Assembly (NCBI RefSeq): GCF_030867145.1
Contig: NC_134436.1
Span: 3,968,001-4,032,000, forward strand
Length of the DNA stretch: 64,000 bases
Direction: 5' to 3'
Origin: Opisthocomus hoazin
Lineage: Eukaryota; Chordata; Aves; Opisthocomiformes; Opisthocomidae
Below, one piece after another: positions 10,626-36,016 of this stretch. The notes under the pieces were generated by a model, which was given only the letters and a program-made list of their open reading frames with translations, had not been told where the DNA came from and ran no database searches. A program made the position numbers and the translations under genes. Within the stretch, counting starts at the first letter, position 1; each line of letters opens with the position of its first letter.

Positions 10626-12522
10626 CATTTGCCTAACCAACCTTGTCTTCTGTGATGGAGTGACTGCATCAGTGGACAAGGGAAGAGCTACAGACATCAT
10701 CTATCCGGACTTCTGTAAGGCTTTTGACGCAGTTGATGCCGTGAAAAGCCGGAGCTGAAAACTCAATAGTCGTAAGGCTGTTAAGCAGGCATTCTTTATT
10801 ATGGCGCCGGGCACAAGGGGGATCTCTCCTCCAAATGTGTGTGCCAAACACCCTGTCATTTCAGGTTAAATACAATCACAATATACATATTCATTGTATT
10901 TCTGAGAAAAGCTTAGCATATTCATGAGTTTTCCGAGAACTAATTAGCACATGTTAATGTCTTTCACGCATGTCTGTTAGCGTCCTTGAGTGGTCTTGGG
11001 GGGGGGGGGGTCTTAAGATGAAGGCTTATACTCTTCATCACAGTGTCTGCTGGTTGACCTTTGTTTCTGTGCAAACTCAGTTCTAAGATCATATATACAG
11101 TGTCCTTCCAGGTTGTTTTGCTTCGGTCTTGTTGCCCTCTTGGTGCCTCTTTATCTCTTTAGCTTGGTGCATCTGCCCTCCCAAGGCCGAGCTGTCCAAG
11201 TAACATTATTTAGGAGTCTCTCTATCTTAGAGCTTTCCTGTCCCCCCAAAACAACAAGTTAAGTTTGTCGAAGCAGCGTTATTTAGGAGCCTCTTTATCT
11301 TAGAGCTTTCCTGTCTTCTCAAAACAGCAAGGATCTACTTTAGGTTAATTACAATCACTCTAGTAAGTGGAAATTTTACATTTACGGGTATCATGGTCCC
11401 CCGTAACATCCTTCTCTCTCTAAATTGCAGAGATATGGATTTGATGGGTGGACTGTTTGGTGGATGAGGAATTGGCTGGATGGTTGCATCCAAAGGGTAG
11501 TGGTCAATGGCTCAATGCCCAGATGGAGATCAGTGATGACTGGCATCTCTCAGGGGCCCATATGGGGACCAATACTGTTTAATATCTTCATCAGTGATGT
11601 AGACAGTGGGATTGCGTGCACCATCAGCAAGTCTGAAGATGACACCAAGCTGAGTGATACAGTTGACACACCTGAGAGACAGGATGCCATTCAGAGGGAT
11701 GTGGACAAGCTCGAGAAGTGGACCCACATGAAATTTATGATGTTCAACAAGGCTAAGTGCAAGGCCCTGTACCTGGGTTGGGGAAACCCCCAGGATCAAC
11801 ACAGGATGGGGGTCGAAGGGATTGAGACGAGCCCTGTGGAGGAGGACTTGGAGGTACTGGTGGGTGAAAAGCTGGACATGAGCCGACAACGTGTGCTCAC
11901 AGCGCAGGCAGCCAATCGTATCCTAGGCTGCATTGGAAGAAATGTGTGCAGCAGGCTGAGTGCGCGGATTCTGCCCTTCTGCTCCATTCTGACCAGACCC
12001 CGCTGGGAGTCCTGCATCCAGCTCTGGAGACCCCAACATAAGCAGGACACGGAGCTGCTGGAGCGGGTCCAGAGGAGGGCCACAAAGATGATCACAGGGA
12101 TGGAACACCTCTCCCTTGAGGAAAGGCTGAGAGGGTGGGGGCTGTTCAGCCTGGAGAAGAGAAGGCTGTGAGGAGACCTTATTGCAGCCTTTCAATACTT
12201 AAAGGAGGCCTGTAGGAAAGATGGGGATAATCTACTTAGCAGGGCCTGTAGCGATAGGACAAGGGGCAATGGTTTTAAACTAAAAGAGGGCAGATTTAGA
12301 CTAGATACAAGGAACTAATTTTTTGCAATGAGGGTGATGAAACACTGGAACAGGTTGCCCAGAGAGGTGGCAGATGTCCCATCCCTGGAAGCATTCAAGG
12401 TCAGGTTGGATGGGGCTCTGGGCAACCTGATCTAATCGAAGCTGTCCCTGCTCATTGCAGGGGGTTAGACTAGATGAACTTCAAAGGTCCCTTGCAACCC
12501 AAACTATTCTGTGATTCTGTGA
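10626..12522 (+). mobile_element. CR1 LINE inside the UGDH-like pseudogene
   Basis: A 5'-truncated plus-strand CR1. Its RT text starts near 10630 ([19 protein letters not shown]), is interrupted by an LTR (10737-11408), and resumes as a 248-aa frame 11425-12171 with GWTVWWMRNWLDGCIQ, a degenerate RT active site in the SEDDTKL position, and the usual C-terminal [18 protein letters not shown]. The 3' UTR and ATTCTGTGATTCTGTGA end lie at ~12500-12522. It sits between the UGDH-like exon ending ~10480 and the one starting 12714. Divergence from the other CR1 copies in the window suggests it is older. Confidence 0.88.
10737..11408 (-). mobile_element. solo LTR of an avian endogenous retrovirus, inside the CR1
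   Basis: A 672-bp AT-rich block that interrupts CR1 reverse-transcriptase text. Read on the minus strand it starts TGTTACGGGGGACC and ends TTTTCACGGCA, so it has TG...CA ends. It has an AATAAA (plus 10795-10800) placed as in an R/U5 region, and a ~70-bp imperfect direct repeat in the upstream half (plus ~11200-11330). No internal retroviral genes are present. A target duplication was not clear. The retroviral class was not determined. Confidence 0.7.
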
Positions 12523-14289
12523 GAGATCTACCTGGCAACTTGTTTGTTCTCTATCTTCCCTGGTTGCCCCTGTGCTTGTTCTGTCTGGTTCCAGCTTGTC
12601 ACCTGCCTCTGGATGCTGGGTGTGGAGGGGGAGGCTTGCAGTGTCACCATCCCTAAGGGAACTCATGGTGTCCCCAGCTTGCACTGCCTGGCTGCAGTGC
12701 TCTGCCAGAGCAGGTCTGGGGGGCAGCTGTCTCCAGAAGGATGTCCTCAACCTGGTCTCTCTCTGAGGCTCTGAACCTGCTGGAGGCGGCTCAGTACTGG
12801 CAGCTCAGCTGCTGGCCTGACCTGCTGCTGCACCTCCTGCCATGTCCTTGAGTGCCAGTACTGCCGCTTCATTGCCTGCTGCTTCAGTACCATCACAGGC
12901 AAGAAGCTCATGCTGCTGGGCTTCACCTTCCAAATACAAGGTACTGACTGGGCAGAGGTGGGGAGAAAGTCAAGCTGGGCTGTTCCCCTGCCTACAGTTG
13001 TTCTTCAGCCACGTACCTGATATGCGGCCTGATCTCCACAGCTCCACCTCAGCGCAGCAGCAGGAAGATTATTTACACGCAGGGACCCAACAGAACTCTC
13101 TTTTCCTTCTTGGCCCACGGAGTCATCCAGCATCCCCATCAGCAAGTACTGGATCAACATCTACGGCCTCAGGGTAAACAATGAGCAGATCATGCAGGAC
13201 CTGCATGGGTTTTAGTCCCACTCCACCAACTCAGCTGAGCGGTAGGGCCAGTGCACACCTGGGGTGGCCAGGACCACAAGCCACTGGTGGTCCCCAGCAA
13301 CAAAGCTCAGAGCAGGTCGCCGGTGCCATTCCTGGCATGGCAGTTGTGTCCTTGGGAGCACCATCCTGCTGTGACTGTGCTGGTTGCCATCTTGCCTGCT
13401 CTCCGTTGCCCACCCTTGCTGCACCTAGAAGGACATGTTGGACCTGGTGTTGGCACTGAAGATCTCCTGGATGCTCTCCTCCTGAGACCTTGCTAGGCCT
13501 GGCCTCCATTGCTTCAGACCCCTACGAGACCTGTGTCAATATTAATGCCATTGTCATCTGCACTGGTACATCTGCACATCAACATCTTCAAGGTAAGATG
13601 CTCCAGCCTTGGCCGTGATAGCCTTGGGGCTAGTCCTCTTGGACATCAGCTCTGCTTGTTCCCCTCCCCTGTTCCTCACCCTTTAGCGCTCATCTACCCC
13701 AAGGAGTCTCTGCCTCACAATTACCTCTACACCGACTGCCACTGGGATTTCCTCTTGATAGAGCCCCTTGGCCTCTGTGGTCCAGCGCTGCACTCAGCCT
13801 GGATTCTGACCCTTGGCAGCTCCCCTCAGGTGTTTTTACAGGAGCTGGGCTATGAGTGTATCTATTGAGCCATGCTGGTGCCCCCAGGTTCTTGGTGGCT
13901 TGTGCTTCAGGTGGAAACCATCAGCAAGAGGATTGGGCAGCACTGCCCCTTCCCCAACACCAGCACCATCATCCAGCTGTATGTCCAGGCTCCTCCCATG
14001 AAGAAAATGAAGCTATGTTTCTGTATATACATCTTACGGTAGTCATGAAGAGCTGGTGTATCTGTATGCGGTGGGTGCTGCTGACCATGGATGAAGGGGG
14101 GTGGGCTTCCCAGTGAGGGGGGTGGTGGTGTCATTCTCTCCAGGGTGCTCACTGAGGCCAGGCTCATGTTTCATTCCAGACTGTCCTGATAAAAACACTC
14201 TTCTGCTTTGCAAGCTGGGGTGACCTTTCTTCCAGCCCCGCTCTCTTGGAAGATTCATCCTGTGCACATCTAAAAGGAACAAAGATGTC

Positions 14290-14930
14290 ACTTGGGTGCT
14301 GCCAAAGGGAGCTGGAGGATCCAGATGTGCTTCAGAAGGTAGTGTTAGAGCTCTGGGAAACAGAGATAGGTGCACACGGCTATGCAAGGTGCACCAAATG
14401 GACTTACGAGCCCATGGGCCACATCCTATTGCTTATGGGAGGCCTTTGGGGCACTTCAAAAGGCACTGGTTGACTGGTGTTGAGCACAGAATGGTCTTTG
14501 AAGGACATGTGAAGGCACTTCGGAGTCCCCCGGTGGTGTACTGCAAGGCACCTTGACAACACAGAGACACATGGAGTCCCCTTAGGTGCACCAAAATGCA
14601 CTGTGGACCGTGGTGAGCACAGTAAGGCCCTTGGAGGCCACCAGCAGCTAAGAGCAAGGCACCAGTGTCCTTTGCACACAAGGGACTATCAGAGCTATGT
14701 ACTTGGAGGCACCCAAGTGTGCCCTGAAACACACGTGGAAGCCCATGGTGCTCATCAGAAACCACTTGTAGACCACTGCACACACTGAAAGGCACTTGGA
14801 GGTCCCAGAGAAGAGCAGAAAGGCACTGCACTGTCCCAGAGGTGCACCCAAAGGCACTGAATGCCCTCTGAGGGGCTCATCAAGAGGTGCTTGAAGGAGC
14901 CGGGGGCACACTGAAAGGCACTCAGATACC
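14290..14930 (+). repeat. decayed tandem repeat, ~30-35 bp unit
   Basis: About eleven spaced occurrences of a phrase like AAAGGCACTTGGAGGTCCC, near 14459, 14512, 14546, 14592, 14627, 14657, 14700, 14789, 14819, 14851 and 14912. 'ggtgcacc' and 'ggtgctca' phrases lie between them. Spacing is mostly 30-35 bp or multiples. The units are strongly diverged, so the array is old. It lies downstream of the UGDH-like relic and beyond the DND1 3' end. Confidence 0.55.
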
Positions 14931-15200
14931 TCAGTGAGAAGCTGGGTCCACAAAGCTCTGGGTACCAGGGGCTGCTCCTTCCCACAGCAGCAAACGCTGC
15001 TTTCTGGGGCGCAGCAGGTTGCAGCTCCTGAGCCTGGAGGCTACAGGATGGATCCAAGTCCCATGCCTCCCTTCTCCTGCTGCTGGAGAAGACAGGCTTC
15101 CTGGTGTGGGGGGAGAGCGCCAAGATGGCGTTGGCCAGGCAGGGAGCTGAGGATGTGGGAGCAAACGACCATATGACACAGCCAGTGCTTTCCAGGCTAC

Positions 15201-15206
15201 TTTAAT
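15201..15206 (-). terminator. DND1: DND1 candidate polyadenylation signal ATTAAA
   Basis: On the minus strand ATTAAA lies ~880 bases after the DND1 stop codon. The stretch between (15207-16084) shows no other gene and is taken as DND1 3' UTR. Confidence 0.5.
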
Positions 15207-16084
15207 ACAAAGTGAACAGCATGCAGCCAGACCTCCTGGTGCCGAGGAATCATTCATAGACAGCCGGTAATCCCATGGCTGCTTCCCCACGGCACACACA
15301 GCCCTGCGTCTTCCAGAGCCCACAGACACTCCTCTAGTTAAAAAGCAGCTTCACCAGCCCACGGGACATCCCCTGTTCACCAGGAAAGTCCCTGTGTACA
15401 GCCCTGTCCTCACTGGAGGCCATTCCTCAGGAACCAGGCACGCCAGCTGAGGACATGCATGACCCCCGGTGAGCCCAGGAAGCCCCCAAGGTCCCCTCTG
15501 CCTCCCCAGCCAATGCTGGCAGTCTCTCCAAGCAGCTGCTTCTCCTCCCAAGACCTGCACTGGGCCCCTCCACCACAGCAGATCAACACACACCAACTTA
15601 AAAAAAGCCAAACTGGGCAGGTAAACCTACATCCCCAAAAACCAGAACCATTCCCAAGGGCCAGCCGGGGACAGGGCAGCTGTCACAAACCAGGCCAGCA
15701 GCCCCATACTCCAGATCCGGCTCCCAAAACAAACCCAAACAAACTCAAAGCAAAGCTGGGATAGGACCAGGTCCCCAGCGGGGCTTGCCCACCACTCCTG
15801 TGGCCAGCGTCACCAAGGCTGGTGGCTTAGGTTCAACTTGTGGTTCGGGCAGAACGGCTGCCTATGTCAGCTGACATCCTGCAGAGGAGAGGAAAGCATC
15901 AGCATCTGTGCAGTGCTGCCGGGAGTGGCACCCCAAAACCCCTTCCCCTTTGCATCCTCTGCTTCCAACCAGGAATCCCACCCGGCGCTCAGAACCACTG
16001 GGATCACATTTGGCGGGGGGGTGACAGTGTTTCAGCCCTGCCTGTCAGGCTGGGCCCCCCCACCGTACTAGAAGCACCACAGCT

Positions 16085-19000
16085 TCACACACCCAGCAGC
16101 TGCTCCGACTTTGGGAAAGGGAGGGGTTTGGCACCGACACCACACAAGGACTCACCCAGCATCTGGAGAACCTGCAGTGCCACTGCGACCTTCACCTCCT
16201 CATGACCGCTCCTGCCTGCCCCATCCTGCCGGACCCACATGAACCCACTGAAGGGCACAGGGCACCCTGGGATCACCACCTGCCACCAGAACCGCAGCCA
16301 CCCATTGGGGTTTGCCTGGACGCACTTGGTGAGGAACAGGGGCGTCCCCAGGTACTGCCTCTGGCACAGGACATTCAGGCGGTCCAGCACGTTGCACAGC
16401 ACAGGAGACCGGGGCACCTGCTTGGGGACTCCCAGGCACTTGCCCCCTTGCACCCGGCTGGATGATGGCTTCTCGGACGACTGTAGTTTCTGCTTCAGAT
16501 CAGGGTTCAGCCATTCCACCTTTATCTCCACCCCGCCAAGCCTCATGTTCCCTAGGAGAGACCAGCAGCAGCTGGCAGGAGACACTCTTGCACCAGCCCT
16601 CCAGTATCACCCCACCCCATCCTCTCCCCCAGCATCTGGCGCAGTGACTCCCAAGGGTGGTTTGGCACTGACCCACAGTGTACGAACTGTACAGGATCCT
16701 CTCCCCTGCTTCTGTGACCCTTCATGTAGTTGCAGGGCAGTTGCTTCTCCGTCTCCTTTTGCTACCAAGGTGGGCTCAAGGGGTATCAGGGGCAGCCTGC
16801 CTTTACGGACAGGTGTGAAGACATCAAAGCCAAATGCTTTTAGTAGGCATGGTGGTGACAGTTGGACTTGATGATCTCAGAGGTCTTTTCCAACCTATGA
16901 CTCTGTGATTCCCAGCTGAGGCAGAAATGGGTACAAACCAGGACTCTGGAGGTTCCAGTTGGATGTCTGGGAAATGCGTCCCATTGGAGTGTAGTGCCAT
17001 CACGGGACAGGGCACTGAGGAGTAGGGCATCTCCACTGGGAGGGTTTAATAACTTGGTCACAGCTCTGGATGCCCTGGAGTAGTATGGGTGATACTCCTG
17101 CTCTGAGGAGGCATCTTCCTGAAGACCTCTAACGATCCCTTTACCCCACCACCACTAGGCCTGCACAAGGACTGCCAGGGATCAGTCCCAGTGAGAACAG
17201 CTAGCCTCCCAGGGAATACAGGATGTCTCAAGGCTGAGGTCACCCCGCAGCTGAGCCTGGAGATGGGATCAGCCATTGCTTAAAGACACTGGGAAGACTA
17301 GCCCAAGCAGCATCCCACAGGACTCCAGCACCCCACTTACCTTCCATCAGGGTTTTCTTGGCCATGGCAGCAGCCTGGTGCGAGCTGTACTTCAGCACAG
17401 CGAGCTGGGCCTGTTTCTGGCAGGGGCTGGTGTACAGGCTGACACTGAGGACCCCCTCCGTGACCTGCTGTAGCACAGCCTCCAGCTCCCGCCGGCTCAC
17501 CGAGGTGGCCAGGCCATCCACACTCAGCTCACACTTCTCCGTGCTCTTGCACACCACGATGGCGCAGCCCTCCTGCACCTCAAAGTTGTTGAAGGCAGCG
17601 ATTGCCTCCTTGGCACTGCGCCGGCTGCTGTACTTGGCATAAGCAAAACCCCGGTTGAGCCCACTGAAGGTCATCATGAGGCGAAACTCGTAGAGCTTGC
17701 CCACGCTCTGGAAGAGTGGGATCAGCGTGTTCTCATACACGTCCTGCGGCAGCTTCCCGATGAACACCTCTGTGCCAGCCGGCGGAGGATCGCCCACCCA
17801 GCCTGAAAACACACAGTGACACAGTGAGACCTACCTCACCTCCATGCCCACGAGGCACCCTCCGGGCCACGCTCCTAGTGCACAACAGGGCAGAGATGCT
17901 CTTCTCACCTACCTGGTGGGGGGCCACCATACCGCCTCTGGCCATTGATCTGCACCAGGTCGATGCCGGTTTCTTTTGCCCAGGCGAGCAGGGCCATCTT
18001 ATTGGCCTGGTTGATGCTGTTGGTCCATGTCTGAGGAGTGAGATGACATTGGTGCTTGTCTGGGCAAAGAGTTTCCAACTTCCAAACTGGCAGCATCTCA
18101 ACCTCACGAAGCATTTGCAAGGTAGCATCAGCCAGCACGCGGAGGAGCATACGTTGAACCTCTCTGCCCTCAGGAAACCTGAGGAGCCTCCCAAGACTGC
18201 ACATCTAAAGGACTGCCCCTACCCTGCTCCACATGACTAAGTCCAGCAACTTTAGTAGAGCACAAAGACACCAACAGTTCCTCTATGGATGCCTGCAAGG
18301 GCTTTGAAAGCCAAGACACAGGCAGCTGGCTGGTGCTGCAAGAGGGGTTGGAGCACAGAGCCAAGATGACCCATCACATCATGAAATCCCAGGCAGGCTG
18401 GGACCCCAAGACAGCCTACTCTCTTCTTCTACCAGCATCTCCTCAGGTTTCTGAGGACATCGAGGAGGGTCTGGAGACACCAGCAGGCTTGTGGAAACAT
18501 CAGCAGGTTTTAGCTTATCAAGTACTGCAAAGTCTCATTAGGGCCTCTGAAACCATACGCTGAGTGGGATTAAAGCCATCCTAGCTCAGGCTAAAGCGCA
18601 GTCTGGCTGCGCCTTCACCTCGCATACCCCCAGATGGGTCACCGGGCGGTAGCCCCTTGCTATCTCCAAGGGATTTCATCTTTCCTGAAGATCAGAAAAC
18701 ACCGTGGGGTGAAGGTGGGGACCCACATGAGGGAAATCTCTGCTGGGAGGGAGAAGAAAGACCAGCCGCGCACACCGCAAAGCCTCCTGCCACGGGCCCG
18801 CCGCTCCCGGGGCCGGGTCCCAGCACCGGGCACCAGCCCGGGGAGGTGCCCGCGCCCACGGCAGAGGCCGGACCCGGCTCTTCCCCCGCCGACTTAGGTG
18901 CTAAGGGCGCTCTTACCACCCCCACGGCCTCCACGGGGCTGCGGGGCCGCCAGCGCCAGCTCACCGGGGGGGAAGGGGCGGGATGGGGGCGGCCCCGGGC

Positions 19001-19183
19001 TGCGGACCGGCGCGCTCCGCAGCGGGTCTCGGGGGCTCCGGTCCCCACCCGACGGGCCCGGGGGCTCCCCGAGAGACCCCCCCCACCCCGAGAAGGGACG
19101 CACGGAGCCGAGCCGTGCCCCGCACCGGAGCTCCCCGCGCCCGGCAGGGCCGTGCCCCCCGTGCCGCCCACCTGCGCCTCCAT
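16085..19183 (-). CDS. DND1: DND1 (dead end), germ-cell RNA-binding protein, complete (352 aa)
   Basis: DND1 binds U-rich 3' UTRs and protects germ-cell mRNAs; it is required for primordial germ cell survival. Coding exons in transcript order: 19172-19183 (MEAQ only), 17913-18030, 17341-17802 and 16085-16551. All have GT-AG introns and sum to 1059 nt; human DND1 is about the same length. Domains: an N-terminal segment ending [16 protein letters not shown]1 at ~55-135 with RNP2 VFIGKL and RNP1 [12 protein letters not shown]2 at ~137-215 ([35 protein letters not shown]); and a C-terminal dsRBD-like domain ([36 protein letters not shown]). The ATG at 19183 is the only one in phase with the conserved exon 2. 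The long minus-strand frames around 19 kb are GC-rich noise. Confidence 0.96.
16851..16911 (+). mobile_element. CR1 3'-end fragment in DND1 intron 3
   Basis: About 60 bp with the CR1 3' phrase 'ggacttgatgatctcagagg' and 'ccaacc', ending near 'ctctgtgattcc'. The rest of this intron (16552-17340) holds nothing recognisable. Confidence 0.65.
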
Positions 19184-19716
19184 CGCCGCTGCTGCTCGGC
19201 CGGCTCCTCCTCGGCGCCTGCTCGGGGCTCTGGAAGGTTCCAGCGCCGCCGCTCCGCCCCCCACGCCGCGGCCGCTCCGCCCCGGGCGGGGCCGGGCCCG
19301 TGAGCGGGGCGGGACAGGCCGGCAGCGCCCACTGCGCAGCAGCGAAGCCGCACGGCGCCGGGCCCGCGGCCTTCCCAGGCGGGGAGCCCGAGTGGGGGGT
19401 ACGGAAAAACCCACCCGGTTTGCAGAAGGGACTGAGCAGAGGCCTGGGGGCACCCCGAGGCACCCGCTTCGCCGGGGCACAGGGAGCCCGCACGGGGCTG
19501 CTTGGGGAGCTGGGGCCTGGCTGGCAGGGGGGGCCTTGCTCTGCACATGGCGCAGGGGGTGGCAGCAGGAGGATCCGGAGACGAGGAGAGAGCGTGGCGG
19601 CTGAAGGAACATCCACCGTGACATTTAGAAGCCAGCGCTGGCTCAGCCAGGCACGTAGGTAAATCCCGACCCCAAGGGGAAAGGAAGGATGGGAGCCACA
19701 GAGTGGGAGAGACAGA

Positions 19717-19811
19717 TTTATTAAGTTTCTGGGAGCAGCGCCTTTACCTTTTGCTCGGGCTAAGGTCACCTCCCTGCAGCCAGAGCAGAGAAATGAGGCG
19801 GGATGTTTATT
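19717..19811 (-). terminator. HARS1: HARS1 polyadenylation signals (two AATAAA)
   Basis: Minus-strand AATAAA at 19806-19811 and at 19717-19722, 340-430 bases after the HARS1 stop codon. The DND1 start codon is only ~530 bases further downstream, so the HARS1 3' end abuts the DND1 promoter. The stretch 19184-19700 is CpG-rich and is presumed to be the DND1 promoter. Confidence 0.7.
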
Positions 19812-20150
19812 CAAAGCGACGGGAACAAGAAGCTGCAGCCAAGACCCCGGGGTCTGCTGGCAGCACGAGGCTCCGTGTTCGCCGCAGCGACAGCAGACAG
19901 AAGGCCAGCGCTTGCCAGAGCCACTTGGAAAACATCTTTCCAGCGACATACTTGAGGGCCAGGGCATATCACAAGGGACGGGGCAGCATCTGTGCTCCCG
20001 CTGGGAAAGAGAGGGCACAAGACAAGAACGAATGCAGCTTCCAAAGGCCCCCCCGATCCCGCACCCACTGCTGCGTGGCCTGGCGAAGGCATTTACAGGA
20101 GGAAATGTCAGCCAGAATCCAACAAACACTTAGACGTGTCCAGAAGGGGT

Positions 20151-35187
<15,037 letters not shown>

Positions 35188-35385
35188 TGCCGGCCCGCGC
35201 CTGCGCAGTGCCGCCGCTCCGCCACCGCGCCTGCGCACTGCGGCGGGACGGCCGCGCCTGCGCACTGCGGCGCCCGCGCGTTGCCGCGGCCGCTCCGCCA
35301 CCGCGCCTGCGCACTGCGGCGGGACGGCCGCGCCTGCGCACTGCGGCGCCCGCGCGTTGCCGCGGCCGCGCGTCACCTCAGCGCG
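35188..35385 (-). promoter_or_regulatory. HARS1: HARS1 promoter with two 76-bp repeats and five NRF1-like motifs
   Basis: Directly upstream of the HARS1 ATG the sequence 35214-35289 is repeated at 35290-35365 (period 76, almost exact). The NRF1-like core GCGCCTGCGCA occurs near 35196, 35228, 35254, 35304 and 35330, with a related GCGCAGGCG near 35380. NRF1 drives many housekeeping and mitochondrial-function genes; binding here is inferred from the motif. No TATA box was seen. Confidence 0.75.
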
Positions 35386-35455
35386 CAGGCGGCCCGGCGA
35401 ACGGCGTTACGGAGCCCGAAGAAACGCCCGAGGGTGGGTTTTTGCGTTTTGTGGT

Positions 35456-35461
35456 TTTAAT
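35456..35461 (-). terminator. HARS2: HARS2 candidate polyadenylation signal ATTAAA
   Basis: Minus-strand ATTAAA ~555 bases after the HARS2 stop and only ~270 bases upstream of the HARS1 start codon. HARS2 transcription would therefore end against the HARS1 promoter. The stretch between (35462-36016) is HARS2 3' UTR with no other content seen. Confidence 0.55.
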
Positions 35462-36016
35462 GTATAAAGATGTCACAGGGTTCCTGCGCGCTCGCCCGCG
35501 CAGCTCCGCCAGCCCCTGCTGCGTCCCTCCCTCGGGAGCGCCCGCGCTCCCCTCAGGCCGGCGCCGCAGCCCCTGGCTTCCACCGCCGCCCTCTCCCTGC
35601 ATCCCGGGCCTGCGGGCACCCCAGCCGCCAGACTGCCCCCGGCTCCGGAGCTCAGCCTGATCCTGCCTGAGCCGCACCACGTCCATCTGTGCCCGCGCTG
35701 CCACCACAACGACCAGCTACAGTGGATGGGAACAGTGGTACGGCTACAGGTACTGCAATATTAGGAACCCACAAGCTTGGCCCGTCCTTCAGACGAGTTA
35801 ACCAGAAGGTTAACCTGGTGACTGCACTGTCTGTAACTTTTCAAACCCCCTTGCTCCTTCCAAGGAGATACCCTGTGTTGACACTGCCTTAGCCCAGGCA
35901 GATAAGCCTCACAATAGTAGATGGTGACCAGACTCCATCGGGAAGTGAATGGCTAAGGGCGCTGGAAGGTTCCACCTGTACAGCAGTTCAGTCAAGCAGC
36001 TCTGGCCAGAAAAGTC

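Larger units (their letters stand above)
9791..14042 (+). pseudogene. UGDH-like (UDP-glucose 6-dehydrogenase) intron-bearing pseudogene
   Basis: UGDH oxidises UDP-glucose to UDP-glucuronate. Colinear exon remnants, matched to the remembered vertebrate protein: 9791-~9930 (NTVLVRAAESIQQLF vs STVPVRAAESIRRIF), ~10072-10255 (LAEGMATCNLKTPDCVLLGG; ends LTKL, keeping the catalytic-region lysine), 10325-~10480 (FLAQRTSSTHSISTLGEVTG), 12714-12941 (GLGGSCLQKDVLNLV with the active-site Cys; EALNLLEAAQYWQL; TITGKKLMLLGFTF), ~13115-13215 (TESSSIPISKYW; NNEQIMQDL), 13517-13592 (DPYETC; AIVICTG), ~13842 (a short ELGYE piece) and 13911-14042 (VETISKRIGQ; APPMKKMKL). Intron-like gaps with GT/AG ends remain, so it is not a processed copy. 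Lesions: in-frame TGA 10451-10453, TAG 13213-13215, frameshifts near 10240 and 12757-12765, and a loss after SKYW. The N-terminal Rossmann motif GAGYVGG was not found; 9561-9710 may be a decayed earlier exon. Confidence 0.85.

Noticed and set aside
18894-20129. 411-aa minus-strand and 315-aa plus-strand open frames near DND1 exon 1
   Set aside because: CpG-island DNA with few stops. The frames do not join to any recognised exon and conflict with the well-supported MEAQ first exon of DND1.
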